43,573 nt of DNA from QALR01 sp045646925 (GCA_045646925.1 JAZRLQ010000084.1:1-43573); one strand, 5' to 3'. Positions 30,047 through 38,458 are shown, counted from the stretch's first letter. Numbers and translations: made by a program. The notes: generated from the sequence alone by a model not told the origin.

Positions 30047-31420
30047 TTATTTGCGTTTGTTTGGCTTTTGCAGCTCCTTTGCGTAGGCGAGCGTTTGCTT
30101 CAGCGCTTCTTCTTTTTTCACGCCGGAGAGGCGGAGCTTGTGCGCGTGCGCCAGCAGCTGCGAGAAGTGCGGGCCTGCGGAAAGTCCCGCTTCGAGCAGA
30201 TCTCTGCCCATGACGTACGGCTGCGCCATGGTCTGCTCGTAGATGCAGAGACGTTTCAGAAGAAAATCTTCGTGGAAGACGGATTCGGGGGAGCAGATCC
30301 TTCCGAAATGATCGGATTTTGCGAAATAAAAGAGATCCTTCGGCGCGCAGACGCTATCGTACATTTTGTTGGTTGCCTTGACGGAGGAGCCGAAGGCGGC
30401 GATGGCGTTCGGGCGCATATGATGCTCGGTCAGATTCAGTGCGTACGCGATGGTTTTCGTTTCACTCGTGATACGGCGCAAAAATTTCTCGACTAGCGGA
30501 AGTCCGAAGGTTTCGTGTCCGTGAGAGCAGAGTTTGCCCTTGATCGTCTTCGTACAGATCGCCTTTCCGAAATCGTGGCAGAGGGCGGTCAGCATGAATC
30601 CGAAAGGATCGGATGTGTCGTCGCGGTATTTCGCCGCTTCGTCCAGCACCATCATCGTGTGATTGAAAACGTCTCCCTCTGCGTGATGGACTGAATTTTG
30701 TTCAATTCCGATCAGCGCCTCTACCTCGGGAAACCAGAAGCCGAGCTGATTTGTTCTTCGGAGAACTTTGAAAAACACGGATGGCTTTTTTGCCTTCAGC
30801 ATGGCTTTGCGAAGCTCTTCCCATACGCGTTCGCGTGACAACGCCGAGAGGTTCATCGTGCGGCAAAGCGCGACGGTTTCTTCGGCGGGTGTAAATTCAA
30901 ATCGTGCGGCAAATTGCGCGAGACGAAGCACGCGCAGAGGATCTTCCGTGAAGGTCTCCGAGCAGACGTGTCGGAGGATTCCGTGCTTGAGGTCCTCGAC
31001 ACCGTCGAAATGGTCCGTCACTTCCTCTGTCAGTACGTCCATCATCAATGCGCCGATCGTGAAATCGCGTCTTTTTGCCGCCTCGTACGTTCCGATGAAG
31101 GGATCGGTGAACGTCTCGAAATCACGGTGTCCCGTCCCGACCGCGCGCTCCTTTCGCGGCATGGCGATGTCGATCCCATAGCCCTTCAGCGAAAAAATGC
31201 CGAAGCTTTCTCCGAAGGAAAGGCGTTCTCCGAGTGTATCCAGAATCGAGGCAAGCTCGTCGGCGGCAAGACCGTGTACCTCGATGTCAATATCCTTGTT
31301 TTCGATATGCAGAAGCTTGTCGCGAACGTAGCCGCCGACGTAATAAGCGGTTCCGCCGTGCGCGCGTACTTCTTGCGCGAGCTTTTTTGCTATATCGAGA
31401 TTCTTTTGATCGTTTGTCAT
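30047..31420 (-). CDS. cca: CCA tRNA nucleotidyltransferase with HD domain
   Basis: Adds or repairs the 3' CCA end of tRNAs in the cytosol. Of its 457 residues, the class II nucleotidyltransferase head has GGYVRD (residues 29-34), the metal aspartates in DIDIEVHG (Asp43, Asp45) and RRDFTIGA; RVLRLAQFAARF starts the tRNA-binding body. A C-terminal HD domain with LCHDFGK is present, as in the Gram-negative and clostridial long form, which can also act as phosphatase or phosphodiesterase. The tRNA genes in the window already encode CCA, so repair would be its main task. Own consensus promoter at 31468-31496. Confidence 0.93.
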   Translation of the reverse strand: MTNDQKNLDIAKKLAQEVRAHGGTAYYVGGYVRDKLLHIENKDIDIEVHGLAADELASILDTLGERLSFGESFGIFSLKGYGIDIAMPRKERAVGTGHRDFETFTDPFIGTYEAAKRRDFTIGALMMDVLTEEVTDHFDGVEDLKHGILRHVCSETFTEDPLRVLRLAQFAARFEFTPAEETVALCRTMNLSALSRERVWEELRKAMLKAKKPSVFFKVLRRTNQLGFWFPEVEALIGIEQNSVHHAEGDVFNHTMMVLDEAAKYRDDTSDPFGFMLTALCHDFGKAICTKTIKGKLCSHGHETFGLPLVEKFLRRITSETKTIAYALNLTEHHMRPNAIAAFGSSVKATNKMYDSVCAPKDLFYFAKSDHFGRICSPESVFHEDFLLKRLCIYEQTMAQPYVMGRDLLEAGLSAGPHFSQLLAHAHKLRLSGVKKEEALKQTLAYAKELQKPNKRK

Positions 31421-31467
31421 AGTGGTTATCCTTGTTTCAGTTTGCGGTTATTTTTCGGGCTACGACT

Positions 31468-31496
31468 ATTATATCATACCTTGAACGCCGATTCAA
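31468..31496 (-). promoter_or_regulatory. Promoter of the cca/lipoprotein unit
   Basis: Minus strand TTGAAT (31491-31496), 17 bases, TATAAT (31468-31473). Confidence 0.8.
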
Positions 31497-31506
31497 TATG
31501 CAAAAC

Positions 31507-31535
31507 TTGACTTTTTTCGTCCCGCGGTATATAAT
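31507..31535 (+). promoter_or_regulatory. Promoter of the metallophosphoesterase gene
   Basis: TTGACT (31507-31512), 17 bases, TATAAT (31530-31535). Confidence 0.85.
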
Positions 31536-31572
31536 GAAAACGATAATAGCAATAGCCAAAGGAGATTACGGC

Positions 31573-32406
31573 ATGAAAAAAATCAATATCATTCAAACGA
31601 GGCTTCCGATCGGACTTGCGAAGCCGGTCCGTTTTCTGCAGATCACCGATACGCATATCACGCGTGACGATCCTTCGGGCAGACGGAGAAGAGAAGAGGT
31701 CTTCAACGTTGACTACGAAAATTGCGCGGAGGATTATTTTCTGCAGGCGATCGATTACGCGAAAAAGGAGAATATCCCGATTCTTCATACGGGCGATATG
31801 ATCGACTTTTTGTCCAAGGGCAATTTTGATTTCATTGACCGCTATTTCGCGGATCTCGATTATATGTACGCGGCGGGCAACCACGATTTCTGTCACTGGG
31901 TCGGCCGCGCCAAAGAGGACTATGCGTATAAATGGGAGAAGATGAAGGAGATCGCGCCCCATATCGCAAGCAATCTGTATTTCGATTCCCGCGTGATCGA
32001 CGGGGTGAACTTCGTGACGCTGGACGACTCGTACTATCTGATCTCCGATGCGCAGACGGAAATGCTTCGCGCGGAGGTCGCGAAGGGATATCCGATCGTG
32101 CTTGCCATGCACGTCCCCTTCTACACGAAGGCGTTCGCGGAGGCGATTATGGAGAACAATCCCTGCGCTTATCTGACGGGCGCGCCCGAGGAATTGCTCG
32201 CGGGTTATCCCGAAGATCGCAGACTTCAGCAGACGCCCGACGAGGCAACGAAGCGCGCGATCGAATATATCAGCGCAGAGCCCTTGATCAAAGCGATCAT
32301 CACGGGTCACGTTCACCGCAATCTCGAGGATACCTTCGCGGGGAAACCGCAGATCGCAACGCGCGGAAGCTACGAGGGCGACGTACGCGAAATCATCCTT
32401 TGCTGA
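31573..32406 (+). CDS. Metallophosphoesterase of calcineurin type
   Basis: A 277-residue cytosolic phosphoesterase with the full dimetal motif series: ITDTHI (Asp26, His28), TGDMID, GNHDF, MHVPF and GHVHR. It probably acts as a phosphatase or phosphodiesterase; the natural substrate is unknown. An SGRRRREEV segment follows the first motif. The start at 31573 follows GGAG (31561-31564) and lies 38 bases after the promoter; the longer upstream frame is excluded because it would begin before the -35. A hairpin terminator follows. Confidence 0.88.
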   Translation: MKKINIIQTRLPIGLAKPVRFLQITDTHITRDDPSGRRRREEVFNVDYENCAEDYFLQAIDYAKKENIPILHTGDMIDFLSKGNFDFIDRYFADLDYMYAAGNHDFCHWVGRAKEDYAYKWEKMKEIAPHIASNLYFDSRVIDGVNFVTLDDSYYLISDAQTEMLRAEVAKGYPIVLAMHVPFYTKAFAEAIMENNPCAYLTGAPEELLAGYPEDRRLQQTPDEATKRAIEYISAEPLIKAIITGHVHRNLEDTFAGKPQIATRGSYEGDVREIILC

Positions 32407-32430
32407 ACTGAATATCGTATAAAAAACGAA

Positions 32431-32468
32431 CGCCGTCAAAGCATTTGCTTTGGCGGCGCTTTCTTTAT
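32431..32468. terminator. Terminator between metallophosphoesterase and GNAT genes
   Basis: GCCGTCAAAGC (32432-32442) pairs with GCTTTGGCGGC (32447-32457), one G-T wobble; T-rich tail on both strands. Confidence 0.8.
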
Positions 32469-32953
32469 GCATTTTTGTCGCGTTGATATGCAATGCGCGT
32501 TTCTCCGTTTTCGAGCGTGACCGTGCCGCAACGGACGAAGCCGAGCTTTTCGAGCTGGTGTTGCATGATCTTATTGTTTTCGTGCGTGTCGATCTTCACG
32601 TTGTCGGAAAGAGAAAAGCAGTAGCTCATACAGAGGGGGAGAATGCCCCTTTTCTTTCCCGCGCTTGCCACACGGTGAACGGCGGCGTGAGGCTTGTCGT
32701 TGATCCATGCGCCGTCGATGCGGTCGTAGACGGGATCTCCGTCGGGCAGAAACGCAAAAACGCCTTGTACGCCGTCCTCGTCTTCGAGAAGATGAAGATA
32801 TCCGTTTTCGATGTCGGATACGATGATCTCGTTTGTCGGATACGTGCTTTTCCATTGCGTTTCGTTTCCCGTTGTACGCATAATTTCGCGCGCATATGCA
32901 TAAATAGAAATGATCTGCGTGAGATCGCAGATATCGGCTTTTCGGATATTCAT
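32465..32953 (-). CDS. GNAT-family N-acetyltransferase
   Basis: A 162-residue acetyl-CoA-dependent acetyltransferase. MNIRKADICDLTQIISIY is the typical N-terminal strand-helix; HAAVHRVASAGKKRGI corresponds to motif A (acetyl-CoA pyrophosphate loop, RVASAGKKRGI), and IDTHENNKIMQHQLEKLGF is the C-terminal motif B. It resembles GNATs of clostridia that acetylate small amines or peptides; the substrate is unknown. GGAG lies upstream of the ATG; the -10 (TAAAAT) is recognisable but no good -35 is seen. Confidence 0.88.
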   Translation of the reverse strand: MNIRKADICDLTQIISIYAYAREIMRTTGNETQWKSTYPTNEIIVSDIENGYLHLLEDEDGVQGVFAFLPDGDPVYDRIDGAWINDKPHAAVHRVASAGKKRGILPLCMSYCFSLSDNVKIDTHENNKIMQHQLEKLGFVRCGTVTLENGETRIAYQRDKNA

Positions 32954-33066
32954 GGCGGAAGCTCCAATCTTTTTGACGTTTGCTCTTATTTTATCACAAG
33001 CCGTCGGAAATGAAAAGACAAATTTGCAATATATTTTTAAAAAATGAGAAAGGCATGGTTGAGATT

Positions 33067-33720
33067 ATGGATACGATATCTCTTTTTGATCTTTCGCGCA
33101 GCTTGGCGGGAGAATATCTGTCCGGATTCCGTTATCCGTGGGAAGCGCTCGATGGGCTTTGTGCGTGGATCGCGGAAAAGCAGAAAACGCTTTCTTCGGA
33201 ATACAGAGAGCTTTCGATGGGGGTGTTTGCTCACGAGAGCGCGCGGATCGCGCCGACGGCTTTGCTTATGCCGCCTTGTATCGTCGGTGCGCGCGCCGAG
33301 ATCAGACACGGGGCGTTCATCCGAGGCGCCGCTCTGATTGGTGAGGACGCCGTGGTCGGCAATTCGACGGAGATCAAGAATTCGATTCTTTTTGACGGCG
33401 CGCAGGCGCCGCATTTCAATTACGTGGGCGACAGCATTCTCGGATACCACTCGCATATGGGAGCGGGAGCGATCACCTCCAACGTTCGTCTTGACAAAGC
33501 GCCCGTCGTGATCCGTCTTTCCGCAGGTTCGTTGGAAACGGGAAGAAAGAAGTGCGGTGCCATGATCGGCGATTTTGCCGAAATCGGTTGCCACGCGGTG
33601 TTGAATCCCGGTTGCGTGATCGGAAAACGCGCCGTCGTATATCCGCTCGTTTCCGTGCGTGGAGAGGTACCGCGCGAACACGTCGTCAGAACGGACGAAA
33701 CGATAAGCGGTCGGCAATGA
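33067..33720 (+). CDS. Left-handed beta-helix protein, GlmU C-domain-like
   Basis: A 217-residue protein of hexapeptide repeats from about residue 55 to 200 (IAPTALLMPPCIVGARAEI, then repeated [IV]-G-x-x rungs). STEIKNSI, NYVGDSILG and MGAGAITSN correspond to the acetyltransferase half of GlmU (FVEVK, LTYLGDA and GAGTITCN); no pyrophosphorylase domain is present. It ends 17 bases before glmM, so it may supply or bind N-acetylglucosamine-1-phosphate in UDP-GlcNAc synthesis. The GlmU His of NFVEVK corresponds roughly to GNSTEIK, so catalysis is uncertain. The start is ambiguous: ATG 33067 gives the natural domain boundary (DTISLFDLSRSL) but has a weak ribosome site; ATG 33055 is an alternative. 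Confidence 0.8.
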   Translation: MDTISLFDLSRSLAGEYLSGFRYPWEALDGLCAWIAEKQKTLSSEYRELSMGVFAHESARIAPTALLMPPCIVGARAEIRHGAFIRGAALIGEDAVVGNSTEIKNSILFDGAQAPHFNYVGDSILGYHSHMGAGAITSNVRLDKAPVVIRLSAGSLETGRKKCGAMIGDFAEIGCHAVLNPGCVIGKRAVVYPLVSVRGEVPREHVVRTDETISGRQ

Positions 33721-33737
33721 GTCGGGAAAGGAGTCAT

Positions 33738-35108
33738 ATGGGAAAATATTTCGGAACAGACGGCTTCCGCGGAGAAGCCAACGAGGGTTTGAGAGCGGAG
33801 CAAGCGTTTGCGATCGGGCGCTTTCTCGGTGTTTATTACGGTCAGAAAAATAAAGAGGGGAAGGTCCGCGCCGTCATTGGAAAGGATACGCGCCGTTCCT
33901 GCTATATGCTGGAATACGCGCTCGTCAGCGGTCTTACGGCGTCGGGTGCGGACGTCTATCTTCTACACGTTACGACAACGCCATCCGTTGCGTATACGGT
34001 GAGAGCGGAGGGCTTCGATTGCGGTATTATGATTTCCGCGAGTCACAATCCGTATTATGATAACGGCATTAAGCTGATCAACGCCGACGGCGAAAAGGCA
34101 GAAGACGAGGTAACGGCGCTTGTGGAGCAATATCTCGACGGAGTGATCCCCGCATTGCCGTATGCGAAAAGAGAAAATATCGGACGTGTCGTCGATTACG
34201 TCGAGGGGAGAAACCGCTATATCGGTTATCTGATCTTGCTCGGGAAATTTTCGTTCCGTGGCGTAAAGATCGGCTTGGATTGCGCAAACGGAAGCACGTG
34301 GACGATTGCCAAAACGGTATTTGAGGCGCTCGGCGCATCCGTTACCGTCATAAACGATAAGCCTGACGGACTCAATATCAATCTGGACGGCGGCTCCACG
34401 CATATTGAGGGGCTTCGTCAAACGGTTCTTGAAAAGGGGCTCGATATCGGATTTGCTTACGACGGCGATGGCGACCGTTGCTTTTGCGTGGATGAAAAGG
34501 GAAACGTTCTGACGGGAGATCATATCCTCTATATCTGCGCGGAATATATGAAGGAGACGGGAGAGCTTTCGGGCAACACCGTCGCGGCGACGGTCATGTC
34601 CAATTACGGTCTTTTCAAATCCTTGGCGGAGATCGGTATCTTCTGTATCAAGACGGCGGTTGGGGATAAATGCGTCTGTGACGCTATGCGCGAGAACGCC
34701 TGCAAGCTCGGAGGCGAACAGTCTGGACATATCATTTTTTCAAAGTATGCGTCCACGGGCGACGGCATTCTGACGAGTTTGAAGATCATGGAGGTCATGC
34801 TCGCGCGGAAAAGGAAAGCGAGTGCGCTTGCGGAGAAATTCCGTTTTTATCCGCAGATCTTACATAATTTCCACGTGGCAGATAAAAGCGCTGTGATGGA
34901 TGATCCTCGTGTGAAGGCGGCGTGGGAGCGGGCAAACCGCGCGCTTTCCGATCATGGACGGATACTTCTTCGCCCTTCGGGAACGGAATCCGTGATTCGT
35001 CTGATGGCGGAAGCGGAAACGGAGGAGTTTTGTCGCGTATGGGCGCAGACAGTCATTGACACTGTGGATGAGGTGATAGCGGAAAAATTCGGAAATGACG
35101 TCCGCTGA
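33738..35108 (+). CDS. glmM: Phosphoglucosamine mutase
   Basis: Interconverts glucosamine-6-phosphate and glucosamine-1-phosphate for peptidoglycan precursor synthesis. Of its 456 residues, GKYFGTDGFRGEAN opens domain 1; the phosphoserine loop is ISASHNP (Ser102); the magnesium loop is DGDGDR (residues 242-247), GGEQSGH is the sugar-binding loop, and RPSGTE binds phosphate. The ASHNP residues and length place it in the GlmM branch of alpha-D-phosphohexomutases. GGAAAGGAG precedes the ATG at 33738. It follows the GlmU-C-like gene in the same operon and ends at a strong terminator. Confidence 0.95.
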   Translation: MGKYFGTDGFRGEANEGLRAEQAFAIGRFLGVYYGQKNKEGKVRAVIGKDTRRSCYMLEYALVSGLTASGADVYLLHVTTTPSVAYTVRAEGFDCGIMISASHNPYYDNGIKLINADGEKAEDEVTALVEQYLDGVIPALPYAKRENIGRVVDYVEGRNRYIGYLILLGKFSFRGVKIGLDCANGSTWTIAKTVFEALGASVTVINDKPDGLNINLDGGSTHIEGLRQTVLEKGLDIGFAYDGDGDRCFCVDEKGNVLTGDHILYICAEYMKETGELSGNTVAATVMSNYGLFKSLAEIGIFCIKTAVGDKCVCDAMRENACKLGGEQSGHIIFSKYASTGDGILTSLKIMEVMLARKRKASALAEKFRFYPQILHNFHVADKSAVMDDPRVKAAWERANRALSDHGRILLRPSGTESVIRLMAEAETEEFCRVWAQTVIDTVDEVIAEKFGNDVR

Positions 35109-35142
35109 ACGCGCTCTCCGCGAGGGATCGCTTTATGAAAGT

Positions 35143-35181
35143 AAAAAAAGAAGCAGACACGATGTGTCTGCTTCTTTTTTT
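35143..35181 (+). terminator. Terminator of the glmM operon
   Basis: Eighteen-bp stem (35143-35160 with 35164-35181) of A7GAAGCAGACAC and its complement, followed by T-run; also shields the convergent tRNA-Glu. Confidence 0.95.
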
Positions 35182-35183
35182 CT

Positions 35184-35258
35184 TGGTGACCCGTAGGGGA
35201 ATCGAACCCCTGTTTTCGCCGTGAGAGGGCGATGTCTTAGCCGCTTGACCAACGGGCC
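35184..35258 (-). tRNA. tRNA-Glu(CUC)
   Basis: On the minus strand, GGCCCGT pairs with ACGGGTC, with discriminator A and encoded CCA. The anticodon loop CTCTCAC gives CUC, reading GAG. The T-loop TTCGATT is standard. Confidence 0.96.
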
Positions 35259-35277
35259 TTACGACTCAACGAAAACT

Positions 35278-35306
35278 ATTATAGCACACCTTTTTTGATT
35301 TTGCAA
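35278..35306 (-). promoter_or_regulatory. Promoter of tRNA-Glu
   Basis: Minus strand TTGCAA (35301-35306), 17 bases, TATAAT (35278-35283). Confidence 0.8.
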
Positions 35307-35501
35307 TAGGTAAATGAAAAATTTTTCAAAAATTTTCAAAATTTTTTTGAGTCATATAACATCAATATGGATTCAATTGGATAAAAGTATAAAAACGAAA
35401 AATACACTTTGTTTTCTTATCCGATCAACGACGGGACGGAAACACGATTTTTTATGTGAAAAAATATTTTCAAAAAAATCAAAAAACTTTTCAAAAAGGT
35501 A
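35307..35501. other. AT-rich spacer between divergent tRNA promoters
   Basis: This stretch of the 306-base gap 35259-35564 is made of runs such as AAAAATTTTTCAAAAATTTTC. It contains a 63-codon frame of low complexity with no ribosome site and codes for nothing I can support. It may act as an UP-element-like AT-rich region for both tRNA promoters. Confidence 0.5.
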
Positions 35502-35530
35502 TTGACAAAAGGGAAATTATGTGATATACT
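35502..35530 (+). promoter_or_regulatory. Promoter of tRNA-Val
   Basis: TTGACA (35502-35507), 17 bases, TATACT (35525-35530). Confidence 0.88.
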
Positions 35531-35564
35531 CTTTCTCGCGGTTGTGAATTGAAGACCGCTATTT

Positions 35565-35641
35565 GAAGGTGTAGCTCAGCTGGTTAGAGTATCTGCTTGA
35601 CATGCAGGGGGTCGGTGGTTCGAGTCCACTCATCTTCACCA
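35565..35641 (+). tRNA. tRNA-Val(GAC)
   Basis: GAAGGTG pairs with CATCTTC (one G-T), discriminator A, encoded CCA. The anticodon loop TTGACAT gives GAC, reading GUC/GUU. D-arm GCTCAGCTGGTTAGAG and T-loop TTCGAGT are standard. Confidence 0.95.
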
Positions 35642-35716
35642 CTTTTTCTTCCGCAAGTAAGTCGCCTCGCTTATTCTTCCAAAATCACTCTTTGAGGGCG
35701 CTTGCGTTTATATTTA

Positions 35717-35748
35717 AGTCTTGACGAACGTCAAGGCTTTTTGTTTTA
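35717..35748 (+). terminator. Terminator after tRNA-Val
   Basis: AGTCTTGACG and CGTCAAGGCT (11-bp stem) with T5GTTTT tail. Confidence 0.88.
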
Positions 35749-35751
35749 TCA

Positions 35752-35788
35752 GGGGCATACGGAGTTTTTCCGTATGCCCCTTTCTTTT
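35752..35788 (+). terminator. Second hairpin terminator after tRNA-Val
   Basis: GGGGCATACGG (35752-35762) pairs with CCGTATGCCCC (35770-35780), then TTTCTTTTG; only four bases after the first terminator. Confidence 0.8.
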
Positions 35789-35821
35789 GTTGCCGTTGGT
35801 GAGACGGCGCTCGGGAAAACA

Positions 35822-35862
35822 AAGACGGCGCGATACTCCGTTGGGAGCATCGCGCCGTTTTC
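35822..35862 (-). terminator. Terminator of the DUF1538/PII-like operon
   Basis: GACGGCGCGAT (35824-35834) pairs with ATCGCGCCGTT (35849-35859); inner CTCC/GGAG extends it; T-rich on the minus side. Confidence 0.88.
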
Positions 35863-35873
35863 TGTAGCCTTAT

Positions 35874-36593
35874 TTAGCTTACGAAGTCGTTTTTCGCGTG
35901 AACGGGAGCAGTGTCGTCGTAGAAACGGAAGCCCGCCGTATCGGTAACGGGAAGAGAAAAAACGAGTGCGTGCGCTTTCGTTCCGGGGCCTGCACCGTCG
36001 GTGATTGCCTGCATGATCGCATTTCTCGTATCCTTTTTGGAAACGATATAGATGATCTCTTTTTCGTCTACCAAAGAAAGTCCGAAGAATTTTTCCGCGT
36101 ATTCGGAGCCTGCGGTACCCTTTGCGTGCAGTACCGTACCGCCGCCTGCGCCTGCGCCTCTTGCGCATTCCATGACGTCTTCGGTGTGTCCTTTATTGCA
36201 GATGGCGATGATCAGCTCCATCTGACGAGGATTGGATTGTGTTTTTTCTTTCATTTCGTCCTCCGCGTGACCGCCCGCAAAAAAGTCGAGCGATTGTTTT
36301 GTTGAGATGCTTGCAAGCGGAATGGCAAGCGCGATTCCCTGGCCGGGAAGGTCAATGTGGAGCCGCCATTCCAATGCAGCGATCAATTCGTGTAATTTGT
36401 TATGTGTAACGACTGCCTGATGAACGGTTTTTTCGCAGAATTCCAGCCCGAGCATATCGAGAAGCTGGGATTTTGCCGTACCGTTGGCAAGACAACTGTA
36501 AACACGGGGAACCTCAAGCTCGTGATACAATTCGATCACGGCTTCGGCATCCGCGCGTTTGGATATTATAATAAACCAGTATAAATTTTGCAT
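35874..36593 (-). CDS. Tandem PII-like regulatory protein
   Basis: A 239-residue cytosolic protein of two consecutive ferredoxin-like domains. The C-terminal half (from about residue 122) is clearly of the P-II/GlnB family: MELIIAICNKGHTEDVM, then GAGAGGGTVLHAKGT, which corresponds to the PII nucleotide and T-loop region, and EIIYIVSKKDTRNAIMQAI. The N-terminal half (residues 3-105) has the same strand-helix order with a diverged loop. PII proteins are trimers of single domains; a tandem protein would form a different assembly. It lies 36 bases downstream of a DUF1538 membrane protein, a pairing known for this family, so it likely controls the transporter by sensing nucleotide or cation. The ATG follows GAGGTG. 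Confidence 0.85.
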   Translation of the reverse strand: MQNLYWFIIISKRADAEAVIELYHELEVPRVYSCLANGTAKSQLLDMLGLEFCEKTVHQAVVTHNKLHELIAALEWRLHIDLPGQGIALAIPLASISTKQSLDFFAGGHAEDEMKEKTQSNPRQMELIIAICNKGHTEDVMECARGAGAGGGTVLHAKGTAGSEYAEKFFGLSLVDEKEIIYIVSKKDTRNAIMQAITDGAGPGTKAHALVFSLPVTDTAGFRFYDDTAPVHAKNDFVS

Positions 36594-36629
36594 ATAACAC
36601 CTCGTATCGCGTATGCGATGAAAACGGAT

Positions 36630-38255
36630 TTAGAATGACATCGGGAATTCGATGATGTCGGGATATTCCTCTTCGGGCTCGGGATCCTTGTAAATGGGCA
36701 TTTCGACCGTCAGATGCTCGGGAAGATCGACAATATTGGCGTAAACGGGATCCAATTCGATGACGTCGGTGGAATCTTCTTCGGGAACGATCACTTCGTC
36801 GTTCAGCTTCAGCTTGATCTGATAGATGAGACCGAGGATCTGTACGGTGATCGGAGGCAAAAGAGCGACCATGGCGATCACGCCGAAAGCATCCGTCATG
36901 ATGTTTCCGCCGATCGCGTACGTAGCGCCGAGAGCGAGAGGCATAAGGAAGGTGGACGTCATCGCGCCGGAGGCAACGCCGCCGGAGTCAAACGCGATGG
37001 AAGTGAAGATATCGGGAACGACAAAGGAGAGAAGGAGCGCGAGCGTATAACCGGCGCCGACGAACCACAAGACAGAGATTCCCGTCAGTGCGCGGAGCAT
37101 TGCGATGCCGACTGCGATCGCAACGGCGATGGACATCGCAAAGGAAAGCATTTTTTTGGAAATACTTCCCGCGGTTACCTCCTCTACCTGCTTTTCGAGG
37201 ACGTGGACGGCGGGCTCGGCGAGGACGATGAAGTAGCCGAGGAGCATACCGATGGGGATCAGAAGCCATTTGAGAGACGAGGAAGCGATGGATTCGCCGA
37301 TGTACTGACCGACGGGGAGAAAGCCCATATTGGCGCCCGTCAGGAAGAATACGATACCGACGTAGGTATAGGTAACGCCGATCAGCAGACGGGGGATCTG
37401 ATCCTTCGGAACTCTGCCTGCGACGAGCTGGTAGAGGAAGAAGAAGATAACGACGGGGAACAGACCCATTGCGACCTCAAGCATGAGGTGAGGGAGCATA
37501 GAAAGGAATTCCATTCCGAATTCCTGCGAGTTGACGAAATTGATCAGCTCATCCTTAACGTAGGAGCCGCTGTCTACGTTATAAACGAGACCGAGAATGA
37601 GGATCGCGATGATGGGGCCCGCCGAGCAGAGTGCCATCAGACCGAAGCTGTCGCCGGATTCGTCCGCCGTGATGGAGGAGATACCGACACCCATTGCCAT
37701 GATGAAGGGAACGGTCAGAGGGCCTGTGGTAACGCCGCCCGCGTCAAAGGAGATCGCGAGAAACGAGGGGGATACGAATGCGGCGAGCAGGAAGATCAGA
37801 CCGTAGGAGATGAAGAGCATATAGCGAAGCTTGATTGCAAAGACGATACGGAGGACCGCAAGCACGAGAAATATGCCGACACCGAGCGCGACCGTCCAGA
37901 TGAACACTTGTGCGTTGATGGCGGGGACCTTGTTCGCAAGCACGGTAAGGTCCGGCTCGGAAGCTGTGATCAACGTACCGATGGCAAAGGAGACCAGCGC
38001 GACGATGAAGATTTTTTTCGATTTCGTCATGGTTGCGCCGACGTGCTCACCCATCGGCATCATGGACATATCAACGCCGAGCGTGAACAGTCCCATTCCG
38101 AAGATCATCATGAAGACCGAGAATATGAAGGATATGAATATGGCGTTTGGCAACGGACATATCGTGAAGGATAGCAGAATGATGATCAGGGATACGGGCA
38201 AAACGGAAGCCACGGATTCCTTGATTTTTTCCATGAGGATGGTTTTCGTTTTCAT
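36630..38255 (-). CDS. Double-DUF1538 membrane transporter (UmpAB-like fusion)
   Basis: A 541-residue membrane protein with two DUF1538 domains. The repeat is visible in paired motifs: ASEPDLTVLANKV and LAEPAVHVLEKQV, and FDAGGVTTGPLT and FDSGGVASGAMT, each in a glycine-rich broken helix. In Halomonas the DUF1538 pair UmpA/UmpB was reported to act together as a Na+(K+)/H+ antiporter; here both are one chain, followed by a cytoplasmic tail rich in Asp/Glu/Pro. I prefer the ATG at 38255 (KTKTILMEKI), although the AAAGGA lies 14 bases upstream; in-frame ATGs at 38279 and 38330 lack ribosome sites. The tandem PII-like gene follows in the same operon. The transport substrate is an inference. Confidence 0.82.
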   Translation of the reverse strand: MKTKTILMEKIKESVASVLPVSLIIILLSFTICPLPNAIFISFIFSVFMMIFGMGLFTLGVDMSMMPMGEHVGATMTKSKKIFIVALVSFAIGTLITASEPDLTVLANKVPAINAQVFIWTVALGVGIFLVLAVLRIVFAIKLRYMLFISYGLIFLLAAFVSPSFLAISFDAGGVTTGPLTVPFIMAMGVGISSITADESGDSFGLMALCSAGPIIAILILGLVYNVDSGSYVKDELINFVNSQEFGMEFLSMLPHLMLEVAMGLFPVVIFFFLYQLVAGRVPKDQIPRLLIGVTYTYVGIVFFLTGANMGFLPVGQYIGESIASSSLKWLLIPIGMLLGYFIVLAEPAVHVLEKQVEEVTAGSISKKMLSFAMSIAVAIAVGIAMLRALTGISVLWFVGAGYTLALLLSFVVPDIFTSIAFDSGGVASGAMTSTFLMPLALGATYAIGGNIMTDAFGVIAMVALLPPITVQILGLIYQIKLKLNDEVIVPEEDSTDVIELDPVYANIVDLPEHLTVEMPIYKDPEPEEEYPDIIEFPMSF

Positions 38256-38346
38256 GTGCGGCTGAAGGGTCCTTTCCATAGATATGATAGGGGAAGATCG
38301 CGCGTTTGTTTTTATATCATTATGAAACAAAACACACTTTTATAAC

Positions 38347-38375
38347 AGTATATCATGGGAAAATAGCGGTGTCAA
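38347..38375 (-). promoter_or_regulatory. Promoter of the DUF1538/PII-like operon
   Basis: Minus strand TTGACA (38370-38375), 17 bases, TATACT (38347-38352). Confidence 0.88.
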
Positions 38376-38428
38376 TATATTTGGATTGAAATTTTTGTGA
38401 ATTTTGACGTTGCGCGCGCATAAAAAAC

Positions 38429-38458
38429 AAACCCCTTTCGGAAGACCGAAAGGGGAAA
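38429..38458 (-). terminator. Terminator of the zinc-ribbon gene
   Basis: CCCCTTTCGG (38432-38441) pairs with CCGAAAGGGG (38446-38455); on the minus strand TTTGTTTTTT follows. Confidence 0.9.

Noticed and set aside
35314..35505. A 63-codon frame between the two divergent tRNAs
   Set aside because: It is a Phe/Lys/Ser low-complexity translation of an AT-rich spacer, without a ribosome site; it ends within the tRNA-Val promoter.
10353..35563. The shared 11-base string AGACCGCTATT near 10351 and 35553
   Set aside because: One copy is in the inverted repeat beside the hairpin array and the other in the leader of tRNA-Val. A single 11-base match in 43 kb of both strands is not convincing evidence of a shared element.
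36714..38174. A 486-codon plus-strand ORF opposite the DUF1538 gene
   Set aside because: The translation is rich in charged residues (Glu, Asp, Arg, His), the expected antisense of a hydrophobic membrane protein.
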